The translations under genes and the position numbers were made by a program. A DNA stretch of 42,870 nt, from positions 1-42,870 of the forward strand of contig CACBIC010000007.1 in the NCBI GenBank assembly GCA_902539235.1, given 5' to 3'. This document shows, piece after piece, positions 30,431 to 38,640 of this stretch. Source of the DNA: an uncultured Pelagibacteraceae bacterium. GTDB lineage: Bacteria; Pseudomonadota; Alphaproteobacteria; Pelagibacterales; Pelagibacteraceae. The notes beneath the pieces were generated by a model. It was given only the letters and a program-made list of their open reading frames with translations. It ran no database searches and was not told the origin of the DNA. Within the stretch, counting starts at the first letter, position 1; each line of letters opens with the position of its first letter.

Positions 30431-31819
30431 TTATTTTGGCCTAGTCATTTTAATAGGACTCATAATCTTATCATACTCTCTTTCGCTAATTAGACCTGAT
30501 TTCATAACTTCGTGTTTTAATGTGGTTCCATTTTTATGAGCTGTTTTTGCAATATAGGCTGCTTTGTCATACCCTATATTTGGAGCTAAAGCAGTGACTA
30601 ACATCAATGAGTTGTCTAAAAGGAATTTAATTCGTTTTTTATCTGCTTTAATTCCTTTAACACAATACAAAGCAAATGTTTTTGCTGAGTCACTCATAAT
30701 TTCTATTGATTGCAAAATATTATGTATAATTAAAGGTTTGAATACATTTAATTCAAAATGTCCATGAGAACCAGCCATTGTTATTCCATTATGGTTTCCA
30801 ATAACTTTAACACATACCATCGTTACTGCCTCAGATTGCGTGGGATTTATTTTACCAGGCATAATTGATGAACCAGGTTCGTTTGATGGCAGTATAAGTT
30901 CGCCGTATCCAGCCCTCGGACCCGATCCTAAAAATCTTATATCATTTGCAATCTTCATTAAACATACAGCAGTAGTATTTAATGTTCCCGAAAAATTTAC
31001 AATTTCATCATGAGCGGCTAGCGCAGCGAACTTATTAGTTGAGGGTTTAAATGGAAGTTTTGTAATTTTACTTATCTCTTTAATTATCTTTTTATCAAAA
31101 TTTTTTTTAGTATTCAAACCAGTGCCCACAGCAGTTCCACCTTGGGCTAAAAAGTAAATTTCTTTAAGAGCAGCTTCAATCCTGAAAATACATTTTCTCA
31201 ATTGAGCATGATAGCCTGAGAATTCTTGTCCTAAAGTCAGTGGCGTAGCATCTTGCAAATGAGTTCTTCCAACTTTTACAATTTTACTGAATTCCTTTGA
31301 TTTCTTGTGTAATTCCTTTTCTAAAAGCTTTAATGAAGGTAATAACTTCTCTCTTGATTTTAAAGCTATGGCAATATGCATTGCGGTCGGAAATACATCA
31401 TTAGTCGATTGAGATTTATTTACGTGATCGTTAGGATGTATAGGTTTTTTAGTTCCCATTTTTCCGCCCATTAATTGTATTGCTCTATTAGCAATCACCT
31501 CGTTAACATTCATGTTCGTTTGTGTACCTGACCCTGTTTGCCAGACTTTTAAAGGAAAATGTTTATCATGTTTACCTTTTAACACTTCGTCTGAAGCCCT
31601 GATGATGTATTTACTAATTCTGTGATCTAGATCTTTATTTTTTGCATTAACTATAGCTGCTGCTTTCTTTATTATTGCAATCGAGTGGATAACTAAAGGC
31701 CTTACTAAAAAGTCTCCAATATTGAAATATTTATTTGATCTTTCAGTTGAGGCTCCCCAATACTTATCACCAGGAACTTTTATTTTTCCAATACTATCGA
31801 ATTCTGTTCTGTATTTCAT
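30431..31819 (-). CDS. fumC: Fumarate hydratase class II
   Basis: Iron-free fumarase of the TCA cycle converting fumarate to L-malate. Seen: GDKYWGASTERS at the N-terminus, GSGTQTNMNVNEVIANRA, HPNDHVNKSQSTND, VGRTHLQDATPLTLGQEF, and the superfamily signature GSSIMPGKINPTQ with the mobile catalytic loop. ATG at 31819 gives 462 aa, the family length; the 38 upstream in-frame codons cross the intergenic region and do not resemble the family. It diverges from the pyrophosphohydrolase gene. The start has no clear ribosome-binding site. Confidence 0.97.
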   Translation of the reverse strand: MKYRTEFDSIGKIKVPGDKYWGASTERSNKYFNIGDFLVRPLVIHSIAIIKKAAAIVNAKNKDLDHRISKYIIRASDEVLKGKHDKHFPLKVWQTGSGTQTNMNVNEVIANRAIQLMGGKMGTKKPIHPNDHVNKSQSTNDVFPTAMHIAIALKSREKLLPSLKLLEKELHKKSKEFSKIVKVGRTHLQDATPLTLGQEFSGYHAQLRKCIFRIEAALKEIYFLAQGGTAVGTGLNTKKNFDKKIIKEISKITKLPFKPSTNKFAALAAHDEIVNFSGTLNTTAVCLMKIANDIRFLGSGPRAGYGELILPSNEPGSSIMPGKINPTQSEAVTMVCVKVIGNHNGITMAGSHGHFELNVFKPLIIHNILQSIEIMSDSAKTFALYCVKGIKADKKRIKFLLDNSLMLVTALAPNIGYDKAAYIAKTAHKNGTTLKHEVMKSGLISEREYDKIMSPIKMTRPK

Positions 31820-31868
31820 CTTTGATTCTTTGATATAATACACCTTTATTAGATAATTATAAAATGTA

Positions 31869-31878
31869 AAGGAGAGGG
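31869..31878 (+). promoter_or_regulatory. Strong ribosome-binding site
   Basis: AAGGAGAGGG stands eight bases before the ATG at 31886. It is the strongest Shine-Dalgarno match I noticed in the window and fixes the start of the pyrophosphohydrolase gene. Confidence 0.75.
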
Positions 31879-31885
31879 AATTAAA

Positions 31886-32257
31886 ATGAGTAATTTTGAA
31901 AGTGTTAAGAAATTTATGAAAACTTTTGGGCAAGAAGTTAAGGAAAAAGCCGAATTTCCAACTGATAAAATTACCTCTTTAAGATACGATTTAATTCAAG
32001 AAGAGTTAGATGAGCTAAAAGAAGCGATTGATAATAGAGATATTAAAGAAGTAGCAGATGCTTTGACCGACATCTTATATGTTACTTATGGCGCAGGACA
32101 CGCTTTTGGGATAAATTTAGACAAATGCTTTGCAGAGGTTCAAAATTCTAACATGAGTAAATTAGGAGAGGATGGAAAACCTATTTACAATGAAAAAGGC
32201 AAAGTATTAAAAGGCCCAAATTATTTTAAACCTGACTTAAAAAAGTTTGTAGCCTAA
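31886..32257 (+). CDS. MazG/HisE-like nucleoside triphosphate pyrophosphohydrolase
   Basis: All-helical NTP-PPase family protein, 123 aa. Seen: the metal-binding helix motif QEELDELKEA (about residues 34-43) and the paired EVADALTDILYV (about 54-65), which together form the EExxE...D/ExxD magnesium site; then GHAFGINLDKCFAEV and a C-terminal GPNYFKPDL. Relatives hydrolyse (d)NTPs to monophosphates, in nucleotide-pool sanitation. HisE is less likely because no his genes are nearby. Its stop overlaps the ATG of a 26-residue membrane peptide gene. Confidence 0.8.
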   Translation: MSNFESVKKFMKTFGQEVKEKAEFPTDKITSLRYDLIQEELDELKEAIDNRDIKEVADALTDILYVTYGAGHAFGINLDKCFAEVQNSNMSKLGEDGKPIYNEKGKVLKGPNYFKPDLKKFVA

Positions 32258-32337
32258 TGAAAAAAAATTATCATTGGATATTACTAGGTATTGCAGTTGG
32301 AATAATCTTTTACTTAGTAGATAAATATATTTTTTAG
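32257..32337 (+). CDS. 26-residue single-span membrane peptide
   Basis: A small open frame that starts in the stop codon of the preceding gene (TAATGA at 32255-32260). The product, MKKNYHWILLGIAVGIIFYL and six more residues (VDKYIF), has a basic N-terminus followed by one hydrophobic span of about 15-18 residues. The translation-coupling overlap and the textbook inside-positive membrane topology support that it is made. I do not recognise it. Possible roles, by inference, are a small membrane regulator or simply a membrane tether. Confidence 0.5.
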   Translation: MKKNYHWILLGIAVGIIFYLVDKYIF

Positions 32338-32467
32338 ACATTTTTTTTTAAAAATCAGGTTTAAGTGGTCGACTTTTAAATCAAAATTATTAAAATTTAT
32401 TTTCTTATAAGAATTTTTTTATTGTTAATATTTGATTTGATTAATTAAAGATTATATAGCAATTAGA

Positions 32468-32707
32468 ATGAAAAAACTAAAACCAAAACCTCACCAATTT
32501 TGGGCGTGGTGTTCTACATTAACAATTTTAGCAGGCGCTATAACAGCGGCTTTAGGATTTTATCCTTTATATTGTTATATATTCTTAATAGGTAATAGTG
32601 GACTTGCAATAATATCTTGGTTGTGGAATGAAAAATCTCTGGTCGCTCTTAATACTGGTCTCGCCAGTATTTATTTAATCGGATTAATAAATCTTTATTT
32701 AATTTAG
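32468..32707 (+). CDS. Hypothetical small membrane protein, 79 aa
   Basis: I do not recognise this protein. It has three hydrophobic segments (about residues 13-30, 32-51 and 58-79) with a basic N-terminus (KKLKPKPHQ) and a Trp/Cys-containing first turn (FWAWCS), so it should be an inner-membrane protein with the N-terminus inside. It is preceded by a 130-bp A+T-rich gap with no other gene visible, and its stop is 4 bp before the left copy of the 21-bp direct repeat. No ribosome-binding site is clear. Confidence 0.6.
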   Translation: MKKLKPKPHQFWAWCSTLTILAGAITAALGFYPLYCYIFLIGNSGLAIISWLWNEKSLVALNTGLASIYLIGLINLYLI

Positions 32708-32710
32708 AGA

Positions 32711-32731
32711 GGCGTTCTGTTGCCAGGTGCC
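32711..32731. repeat. 21-bp direct repeat, left copy (duplicate of ssrA 3' end)
   Basis: GGCGTTCTGTTGCCAGGTGCC recurs exactly at 32941-32961, 230 bp away, in the same orientation. On the minus strand it folds as GGC-AC-CTG-GCAA-CAG-AAC-GCC, a hairpin with a GNRA tetraloop. The right copy is the 3' end region of the tmRNA coding piece; this left copy abuts the stop codon of the entericidin-like gene. Confidence 0.85.
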
Positions 32732-32908
32732 TTAATCACCAAGATCTAGATCTCCACATTGTTTTTTGGTGAACACACAAGTGCTATAATGATATATTGT
32801 TTTAGTATCTTTAATAATCCCTCTGGATGTTCCTTCAACAGTTCCTGTCACAGTGTTACATCCAGAAACTAGACAAAAAATTAATAATATTTTTAACTTT
32901 TGAATCAC
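32732..32908 (-). CDS. Entericidin-like small lipoprotein
   Basis: 58 aa. The only sensible start is GTG at 32908, just before a signal peptide with lipobox LVSGC (Cys at residue 17). The mature N-terminus CNTVTGTVEGTSRGIIKDT resembles entericidin-type small lipoproteins (CNT..G...D...G), a family of toxin/antidote-like envelope lipoproteins, though this one continues with a Cys-containing tail (STCVFTKKQC). Upstream codons in frame run into the tmRNA hairpin and are not coding. The whole gene sits between two exact copies of a 21-bp repeat, as a 230-bp cassette. Confidence 0.65.
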   Translation of the reverse strand: MIQKLKILLIFCLVSGCNTVTGTVEGTSRGIIKDTKTIYHYSTCVFTKKQCGDLDLGD

Positions 32909-32938
32909 TTTAAGACTATAACATTTTATTTTATTTAA

Positions 32939-33196
32939 GGGGCGTTCTGTTGCCAGGTGCCCCAAACCCCGTAACTTAATTAACTAGGTTAATTAAGCTG
33001 CAAGTGCAAATTTTTGATTTGCATTTATAATTTAGCCCGTTACGTCGGAGCCATCTCGAACGAAAGAACAGCCTTTAGACACCCGTCGATCCTAATTCAC
33101 CCCCGTAAGTTGTAAATGGTGGAGGTGGTGGGTACTGCCCCCACGTCCGTGATGTTTATTACGAAATTCGTTTATCGTCATAGTTGGAAAACCAAC
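32939..33196 (-). ncRNA. ssrA: Transfer-messenger RNA, permuted two-piece type
   Basis: Rescues stalled ribosomes. Reading the minus strand: the acceptor piece comes first (about 33196-33117), with hairpin GTTGG/CCAAC, T-stem GTGGG/CCCAC and 3' strand CACCTCC-A-CCA. A roughly 12-nt spacer (33116-33105) follows, then the coding piece from GGGGGTG (33104). The acceptor strands pair in seven base pairs with a G.U at the third pair, the alanyl-tRNA synthetase identity element. GGATCGACGGG is tmRNA-typical. The tag frame ends ANQKFALAA then TAA (33022-32993). CGTAAC (33044-33039) and GTTACG (32975-32970) close the tag loop, and a 10-bp hairpin (32997-32975) contains the stop. Exact 3' end is uncertain. 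Permutation is characteristic of Alphaproteobacteria. Confidence 0.95.
32941..32961. repeat. 21-bp direct repeat, right copy (ssrA 3' end)
   Basis: Identical to 32711-32731. Here the outer stem is longer (GGGGC/GCCCC on the minus strand). It is the last structured part of the tmRNA coding piece. The flanks of the two copies differ beyond these 21 bases. Confidence 0.85.
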
Positions 33197-33200
33197 ACTA

Positions 33201-33230
33201 TTAATATAAAACTCTTTTGAAGAGATTCAA
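33201..33230 (-). promoter_or_regulatory. Promoter of ssrA
   Basis: On the minus strand TTGAAT (33230-33225), an 18-bp spacer and TATTAA (33206-33201) predict a start near 33194, matching the 5' hairpin of the acceptor piece. The box lies in the gap shared with the divergent thyX gene. Confidence 0.55.
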
Positions 33231-33244
33231 TAATTAATTCAAAA

Positions 33245-34192
33245 ATGAAACTTACTAAAGAACAAAAGCAAGAAATTGCAGACCAACAAGCACAAAAAAA
33301 TCATACGAAACGAGTAACCTCACATGAATTAGAGAAAATCCTTTATGAAGCTTTACCAGTATTAGACCATGGTTTTGTGAGAGTAGTAGATTATATGGGA
33401 GATGATAGTTCAATTGTACAGTCTGCAAGAGTTTCTTATGGAAAAGGAACAAAAAAAGTTTCTACAGACGAAGGTTTGATAAAATATTTAATGAGACATT
33501 GGCATTCAACACCATTTGAAATGTGTGAAATAAAATATCACGTCAAACTTCCAATTTTTATTGCACGTCAGTGGATCAGACATAGAACAGCAAATGTGAA
33601 TGAATATTCAGCAAGATATTCGATTCTTGATAAAGAATTTTATATTCCGGCGAAAGATCAATTATCTGCTCAATCAACTTCTAATCGTCAAGGAAGAGGA
33701 GATTTAATAAGCGGAGAACAGGCAGACGAAGTATTAAAAATTTTAAAAGAGGATGCCACAAGAACTTATGACAATTACGAAAAAATGCTTAACGAAAGAT
33801 ACGACGGAACCACAATTGATGAGAACAAAGCCGGTTTAGCTAGAGAACTTGCAAGAATGAATTTAACTTTAAATTCATATACACAATGGTACTGGAAAAC
33901 TGATTTATTAAATCTTTTAAATTTTCTATTTTTAAGAGCTGATAGTCATGCTCAATATGAGATTAGAGTTTATGCTGAAACAATGCTTGATACTGTCAAA
34001 AAATGGGTACCAATTACCCATGCTGCTTTTTTAGATTACAGAGTAGGAGCAGTCCATGTGTCTGCCAAAGGAAAAAAAGTAATTCAACTTATGGCTAAAG
34101 GTGAAAAAGTTAGTCATGAAAGCTCGGGTCTTTCAAAGAGAGAGTGGAATGAGTTAATGAATTCTTTTGGATTTACTGAAAAGATCGTTTAA
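33245..34192 (+). CDS. thyX: FAD-dependent thymidylate synthase ThyX
   Basis: Makes dTMP from dUMP using methylene-tetrahydrofolate and NADPH with FAD. Seen: the ThyX signature [15 protein letters not shown] (about residues 116-130), [17 protein letters not shown] before it, and late substrate-binding residues in [14 protein letters not shown]. 315 aa, with an N-terminal extension of about 40 charged residues. No thyA is in the window. Diverges from ssrA and converges on the Mrp-type gene, overlapping its 3' end by 20 bp. Confidence 0.95.
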   Translation: MKLTKEQKQEIADQQAQKNHTKRVTSHELEKILYEALPVLDHGFVRVVDYMGDDSSIVQSARVSYGKGTKKVSTDEGLIKYLMRHWHSTPFEMCEIKYHVKLPIFIARQWIRHRTANVNEYSARYSILDKEFYIPAKDQLSAQSTSNRQGRGDLISGEQADEVLKILKEDATRTYDNYEKMLNERYDGTTIDENKAGLARELARMNLTLNSYTQWYWKTDLLNLLNFLFLRADSHAQYEIRVYAETMLDTVKKWVPITHAAFLDYRVGAVHVSAKGKKVIQLMAKGEKVSHESSGLSKREWNELMNSFGFTEKIV

Positions 34193-34967
34193 TTTTTTCA
34201 GCTATATCTTTAAATAGTAAAGATATGTCATGATTAGGATCTGAATGAGTTAAAGGATCACCTTTATCAGCTGAACTTCTTAAATCTTGATGTATAGGTA
34301 AATGGCCTAAAAATTCTTTATTAAATTCTTTTGCAGTTTTTTCAACTCCGCTTTCACCAAATATCTTATACTCTTTTCCATCATCACCTTTGAAATAACT
34401 CATATTATTGATCAATCCTAATATTTTGACACCTGTTTTATCAAACATTTGAATTCCTCTTTTAACGTCTAATAACGCTAAATCTTGTGGAGTTGAAACT
34501 ATTACCGCTCCATCAACTTTAACTTCTTGAGCGAATGTTAATTGTGTATCACCTGTTCCTGGTGGCATGTCAATTATAATTATATCCCTATCTTTCCACA
34601 AAACTTTTTGTGTCATCGTTTTAATTGCACTAATAACCATTGGTCCTCTCCATATCATTGGTGTTAATTCATCAACCAACAAACCCATTGACATGCATTG
34701 AGCACCATATTTTGTAACAGGTGTAATTGCCTTGCCATCCTCACTTTTTGGTTTTTCATTTATTTTCATTAATTTTGGCAATGAGGGGCCATAAACATCA
34801 GCATCTAATATTCCTATTTTCAAATCTAAGTTCTGAAGTGCAAATGCGAGGTTCACAGCAACTGTGGATTTTCCCACTCCACCCTTAGCGCTAGAAACAA
34901 GTAACGTATGCTTGGTTCCATTGATAGAAGTTTTAATAAATTGCTTTGGAGGCGGTTTTTGGCTCAT
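34173..34967 (-). CDS. mrp: Mrp/ApbC-family P-loop ATPase, short form
   Basis: Mrp/NBP35 proteins carry iron-sulfur clusters to apoproteins. Seen: deviant Walker [11 protein letters not shown] (26-35), [11 protein letters not shown] (55-64), [27 protein letters not shown] and NNMSYF (187-192). Two departures: the N-terminal MIP18/DUF59 domain of many homologues is missing (264 aa in all), and the CxxC normally right after MSYF is replaced by KGDDGKEY (193-200), so the usual cluster-ligand cysteines are absent. The ATPase core is intact. Converges on thyX; hflK diverges on the other side. Confidence 0.88.
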   Translation of the reverse strand: MSQKPPPKQFIKTSINGTKHTLLVSSAKGGVGKSTVAVNLAFALQNLDLKIGILDADVYGPSLPKLMKINEKPKSEDGKAITPVTKYGAQCMSMGLLVDELTPMIWRGPMVISAIKTMTQKVLWKDRDIIIIDMPPGTGDTQLTFAQEVKVDGAVIVSTPQDLALLDVKRGIQMFDKTGVKILGLINNMSYFKGDDGKEYKIFGESGVEKTAKEFNKEFLGHLPIHQDLRSSADKGDPLTHSDPNHDISLLFKDIAEKIKRSFQ

Positions 34968-35008
34968 AATTTTATAAGTTAATGGTCATAATAACGCTCT
35001 TACATAAC

Positions 35009-35036
35009 TTGTTTTTGGGACAAAAGTCACTATATA
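35009..35036 (+). promoter_or_regulatory. Promoter of the hflK-hflC-degP operon
   Basis: TTGTTT (35009-35014), 16-bp spacer and TATATA (35031-35036). The hflK ATG is at 35044, seven bases after the -10, with no ribosome-binding site, so the mRNA is probably leaderless. Confidence 0.5.
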
Positions 35037-35043
35037 AAGTGTC

Positions 35044-36159
35044 ATGAGTTTTAAAGACAGAATTTTAAACAATCAATCTCCATGGGGAACACCTCCAGGG
35101 GGAGACGGTGGTCGTGGCTCACCAGGTGGAAACGGGTCAGGTTCAAGGCAAGACCCTCCCAGTGTAGATGATCTTATTAGAAATTTTCAAAAAATAATCA
35201 ATAAATTTTCCGGTGGTAAGTCCGGTGGCTCAAGGCCTATAATAATAGGATTATTGATTGTAGCAGTTCTATATGTTGCAAGTGGTCTTTACAGAGTTTT
35301 ACCAGATGAGCAAGGTGTAGTTCTAAGATTTGGTAAATATGTAAATACAACACAACCGGGTTTACATTATCACTTCCCAACACCCTTTGAGAGAGTTTTA
35401 ACCCCAAAGGTGACAAAAGTTAACCGAGTAGATGTTGGTTTTAGACCAGCAAGCGACAGTGGAAGATCTTCAGGTGTAGGAAATGTTCCTGAAGAAAGTT
35501 TAATGTTAACAGGTGATGAAAACATTGTAGATATAAATTATTCAGTGTTTTGGGTTATCAAAGATGCTCAAAAGTTTTTATTTAATATTCAAAGTCCGGT
35601 AGAGACTGTAAAAGCTGCTTCAGAAACAGCCATGAGAGAAGTAATTGCAAAAAATAGAATTCAAAATATTTTAACAGAGGGAAGATCAAAAATAGAGGTT
35701 GAGGTACAAGAAATAGCTCAACTCATTTTAGATGAATATGGATCAGGAATCCAATTAACTCAGGTTCAAACACAACAGGCCGACCCACCTGAACAAGTAA
35801 TTGATGCTTTTAGAGATGTACAAGCTGCAAGAGCTGACAGAGAAAGATCAAAGAACGAAGCAGAAGCATATGCTAACGATGTTATACCAAGAGCTCGAGG
35901 GGAAGCAGAACAAGTTTTACAGCAAGCTGAGGCTTATAAGAAAGAAGTAGTTGCAAAGGCAGAAGGAGAAGCAAGTCGATTTTTAGCAATTTACAATGAA
36001 TATAAAAATGCCAAACAAGTTACACAAGAAAGAATGTATTTAGAAACAATGGAGAAAGTTTTAGCAGATATAGATAAAGTGATTATAGACAAAGAGTCTG
36101 GCTCAGGTGTAGTTCCTTATCTACCATTACCAGAATTAAAAAAAGGGAGTAACAATTAA
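35044..36159 (+). CDS. hflK: FtsH protease modulator HflK
   Basis: SPFH/prohibitin-family inner-membrane protein that, with HflC, encloses FtsH and restrains its degradation of membrane proteins. Seen: a Gly-rich N-terminus (PPGGDGGRGSPGGNGSG), one membrane segment (about residues 65-83), LPDEQGVVLRFGKYVNTTQPGLHYHFP, and a long SPFH domain followed by a coiled coil (ADRERSKNEAEAYAND to QAEAYKKEVVAKAEGEAS). 371 aa. hflC begins on the next base. Confidence 0.95.
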   Translation: MSFKDRILNNQSPWGTPPGGDGGRGSPGGNGSGSRQDPPSVDDLIRNFQKIINKFSGGKSGGSRPIIIGLLIVAVLYVASGLYRVLPDEQGVVLRFGKYVNTTQPGLHYHFPTPFERVLTPKVTKVNRVDVGFRPASDSGRSSGVGNVPEESLMLTGDENIVDINYSVFWVIKDAQKFLFNIQSPVETVKAASETAMREVIAKNRIQNILTEGRSKIEVEVQEIAQLILDEYGSGIQLTQVQTQQADPPEQVIDAFRDVQAARADRERSKNEAEAYANDVIPRARGEAEQVLQQAEAYKKEVVAKAEGEASRFLAIYNEYKNAKQVTQERMYLETMEKVLADIDKVIIDKESGSGVVPYLPLPELKKGSNN

Positions 36160-37035
36160 ATGAAAGGTGTTAAGTTTATAGTTCCAGCAATCATATTAAT
36201 TGGAGTGGTAATTTTCCAATCATTATTCATTGTTCAAGAAATAAGCCAAGCAATTGTTCTTCAATTTGGAGATCCAAAAAAAATTGTTACTAAAGCTGGA
36301 CTGAATTTTAAGTTACCATTTATTCAAAACGTAGTTTATTTAGATAAAAGAATTTTAAATTTAGATAACGATCCAGAGGAAGTCATAGCTGCAGATCAAA
36401 AAAGATTGATTGTAGATGCCTTCGCGAGATTTAAAATTGTAGACCCTTTAAAATTTTACATCTCAGTTGGGAACGAGAGAGTAGCAAGATCAAGATTGTC
36501 TACAATTATCAATTCAAGAATTAGAGGTGTACTAGGAACGCAAGAATTAGCTACATTGCTGTCTACTGACAGAGCTAGACAAATGCAAATAATACAATCG
36601 CAAGTAAATGATGAGGCAAAGAATTTTGGAATTAACATTGTGGATGTTAGAATTAAAAGGGCTGACCTTCCACCAGCTAATAGTGAGGCGATTTACAAAA
36701 GAATGCAAACCGAAAGAGAGCGAGAAGCAAAAGAATTTAGAGCGCAAGGTGCAGAGATTGCTCAAAAAATTAGATCAACAGCAGATAAAGACGTAACTGT
36801 AATTCTTGCACAGGCTAATAAAAAATCTGAAATAATGAAAGGTGAAGGTGATGGTCAAAGAAATAAAATTTTTGCCAATGCTTTTGGAAGAGATCCACAA
36901 TTTTTTGCCTTCTATAGAGCTATGCAAGCATATGAAAAAGCTTTAATTGGTGGAGAAACATCTTTGGTTTTATCGCCTGATAGCGAATTCTTTAAGTTCT
37001 TTGGTAAATCAATCAAGCCAGCTTTAAAGAAGTAA
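36160..37035 (+). CDS. hflC: FtsH protease modulator HflC
   Basis: Partner of HflK. Seen: N-terminal membrane anchor (about residues 5-24), the SPFH start QAIVLQFGDPKKIVTKAGLNFKLPF, VYLDKRILNLD, DVRIKRADLPPANSEAIYKRMQTER, and the coiled-coil REREAKEFRAQGAEIAQKI. 291 aa, typical. Starts immediately after the hflK stop, and is followed 14 bp later by the DUF2065-like gene, so the complex is made from one mRNA. Confidence 0.95.
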   Translation: MKGVKFIVPAIILIGVVIFQSLFIVQEISQAIVLQFGDPKKIVTKAGLNFKLPFIQNVVYLDKRILNLDNDPEEVIAADQKRLIVDAFARFKIVDPLKFYISVGNERVARSRLSTIINSRIRGVLGTQELATLLSTDRARQMQIIQSQVNDEAKNFGINIVDVRIKRADLPPANSEAIYKRMQTEREREAKEFRAQGAEIAQKIRSTADKDVTVILAQANKKSEIMKGEGDGQRNKIFANAFGRDPQFFAFYRAMQAYEKALIGGETSLVLSPDSEFFKFFGKSIKPALKK

Positions 37036-37049
37036 GTTATTAAGTATTT

Positions 37050-37235
37050 GTGAGTGAGTTCATTATTGCAATTGGATTAATTTTTTTTGTGGAAGGTCTG
37101 TTTTTAGCCATTTTCCCGTCAAGAATTAAAAGCATATTAGAATTAATTAAAAATACACCTGAGAATAAACTTAGATTTACAGGAATCGTTTTTTTGATTA
37201 TCGGTTTTTTAATAATTTGGTATATAAAAAGTTAA
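37050..37235 (+). CDS. DUF2065-like two-span membrane protein
   Basis: 61 aa, GTG start at 37050. Two hydrophobic spans (about residues 3-20 and 42-59) joined by a short basic loop (PSRIKSILELIKNTPENKLR), the shape of the DUF2065 family commonly found beside hflKC. Its stop is followed directly by the degP ATG (TAAATG), so it is certainly in the operon. Function in the family is not established; a link to HflKC/FtsH is inferred from context. Confidence 0.75.
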   Translation: MSEFIIAIGLIFFVEGLFLAIFPSRIKSILELIKNTPENKLRFTGIVFLIIGFLIIWYIKS

Positions 37236-38639
37236 ATGAAATTAGTTAATAAGATATTATTATTTTTAGTTATTTTTAGCTATTCTTTTGCTAATTCAAA
37301 ACCAGTTCCTGAATCTTTTGCGGATTTAGCCGACAAACTGATGCCATCAGTTGTAAATATCTCTACAACACAAACAGTTAGAACAACAACCAACCAATTT
37401 CCCTTTCAATTTCCTCCAGGATCACCTTTTGGAGAAATGTTTAAAGATTTTGAGAGACCTACAGAAAGAAAAGCATCTTCTTTAGGCTCTGGTTTTATAA
37501 TTAAAACAAACGGGACAGTAGTAACAAATAATCACGTCATTGCTGGTGCTGATGATATTTTAGTGCGGGTTGGAGATAAGGAATATAAAGCTAAAGTAAT
37601 AGGTGCTGATCCTTACATGGATATAGCTGTTTTGAAAATGGAAACAAAAGATCAATTTAAGCCAGTAAGCTTCGGTGATTCTGATGTAGCAAGAGTAGGA
37701 GATTGGGCAGTTGCTATTGGAAATCCTTTTGGTTTAGGCGGGACAGTAACCGCAGGAATTATTTCAGCAAGAAACAGAGACATAAACTTAACAAGATATG
37801 ACGACTTCATACAAACTGATGCTTCTATTAATCAAGGAAATTCTGGTGGACCATTGTTTAATTTAAAAGGCGAAGTCATTGGAATTAATACCGCAATAAT
37901 AGCACCAGGTCAGTCTGGCTCTATCGGAATTGGATTTGCCATTCCAGCTAATGCAGCATCGAATGTTATTGATCAACTAATTCAATTTGGTGAAACAAAA
38001 AGAGGTTGGTTAGGTGTAAGAATTCAAGAGGTAACAAAAGAAATAGCAGAAGTAGAAAAATTAAAGAAACCGCAAGGAGCTTTAGTAGCAAGTGTTGGAG
38101 AGAATAGTCCGGCAGATAAAGCAGGAATAAAGGCAGGAGACATAATTTTAAACTTTGACGGAAAAAAAATTGATACAATGAGAACGCTTCCAAAAGTAGT
38201 TGCATCTACAAAAGTAGGTAAGAGTGTAGAGCTTAAAATCTGGAGAAATAAAAAATTAATCTCAAAAAGATTAATTCTTGGGAGACTAGAGTCGTCTGAA
38301 GAATTTAAAGATAAGAAAACAAAGGTAGTAAAAAAAGTTGAAGATATTGAAAAATTAAAAATAGCAGTTAGAGATATAACAGGCGAGGATATTTCTTCTA
38401 GGAATTTAAGTAAAAAAACTGAAGGAGTTGTTATAACAGAAATTTCTAATCGAAGCCCATTAAATAATCTTTTAAGTATAAATGATATAATAATTGAAGT
38501 TCAAAAAACTCCCATTAAATCTTCATCTGATTTAAAAAGAATAGTTGATAATATTTTTAAAAAAGGTGAAAAGACCTTACTATTAACAGTAATTAATAAA
38601 AATAATCAAAGACGTTATCTTGGCGTTAAAATAAATTAA
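37236..38639 (+). CDS. degP: Periplasmic serine protease, DegP/DegQ (HtrA) type
   Basis: Protease/chaperone for misfolded envelope proteins. Seen: signal peptide (about residues 1-21), trypsin-like domain with catalytic His in VTNNHVIAGADD, Asp in DPYMDIAVLKME and Ser in NQGNSGGPLFN, then PDZ1 (RGWLGVRIQEVTKEIAE to AGIKAGDIILNFDGKKID) and a shorter PDZ2 (EGVVITEISNRSPLN onward). 467 aa. Placed in the hflKC operon, and 1 bp before miaA. Confidence 0.94.
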   Translation: MKLVNKILLFLVIFSYSFANSKPVPESFADLADKLMPSVVNISTTQTVRTTTNQFPFQFPPGSPFGEMFKDFERPTERKASSLGSGFIIKTNGTVVTNNHVIAGADDILVRVGDKEYKAKVIGADPYMDIAVLKMETKDQFKPVSFGDSDVARVGDWAVAIGNPFGLGGTVTAGIISARNRDINLTRYDDFIQTDASINQGNSGGPLFNLKGEVIGINTAIIAPGQSGSIGIGFAIPANAASNVIDQLIQFGETKRGWLGVRIQEVTKEIAEVEKLKKPQGALVASVGENSPADKAGIKAGDIILNFDGKKIDTMRTLPKVVASTKVGKSVELKIWRNKKLISKRLILGRLESSEEFKDKKTKVVKKVEDIEKLKIAVRDITGEDISSRNLSKKTEGVVITEISNRSPLNNLLSINDIIIEVQKTPIKSSSDLKRIVDNIFKKGEKTLLLTVINKNNQRRYLGVKIN

Positions 38640-38640
38640 T

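Noticed and set aside
31820-31933. 38-codon extension of fumC
   Set aside because: It covers the divergent intergenic region and the start of the pyrophosphohydrolase gene; family-type FumC begins at the ATG at 31819.
32909-32965. ATG start at 32965 for the entericidin-like gene
   Set aside because: It would begin inside the tmRNA hairpin and place a non-signal segment before the lipoprotein signal peptide; GTG at 32908 fits better.
32975-32997. Perfect 10-bp inverted repeat as a terminator
   Set aside because: It contains the tag stop codon within ssrA, has no T-run after it and is enclosed by the helix closing the tag loop, so it is part of tmRNA structure.
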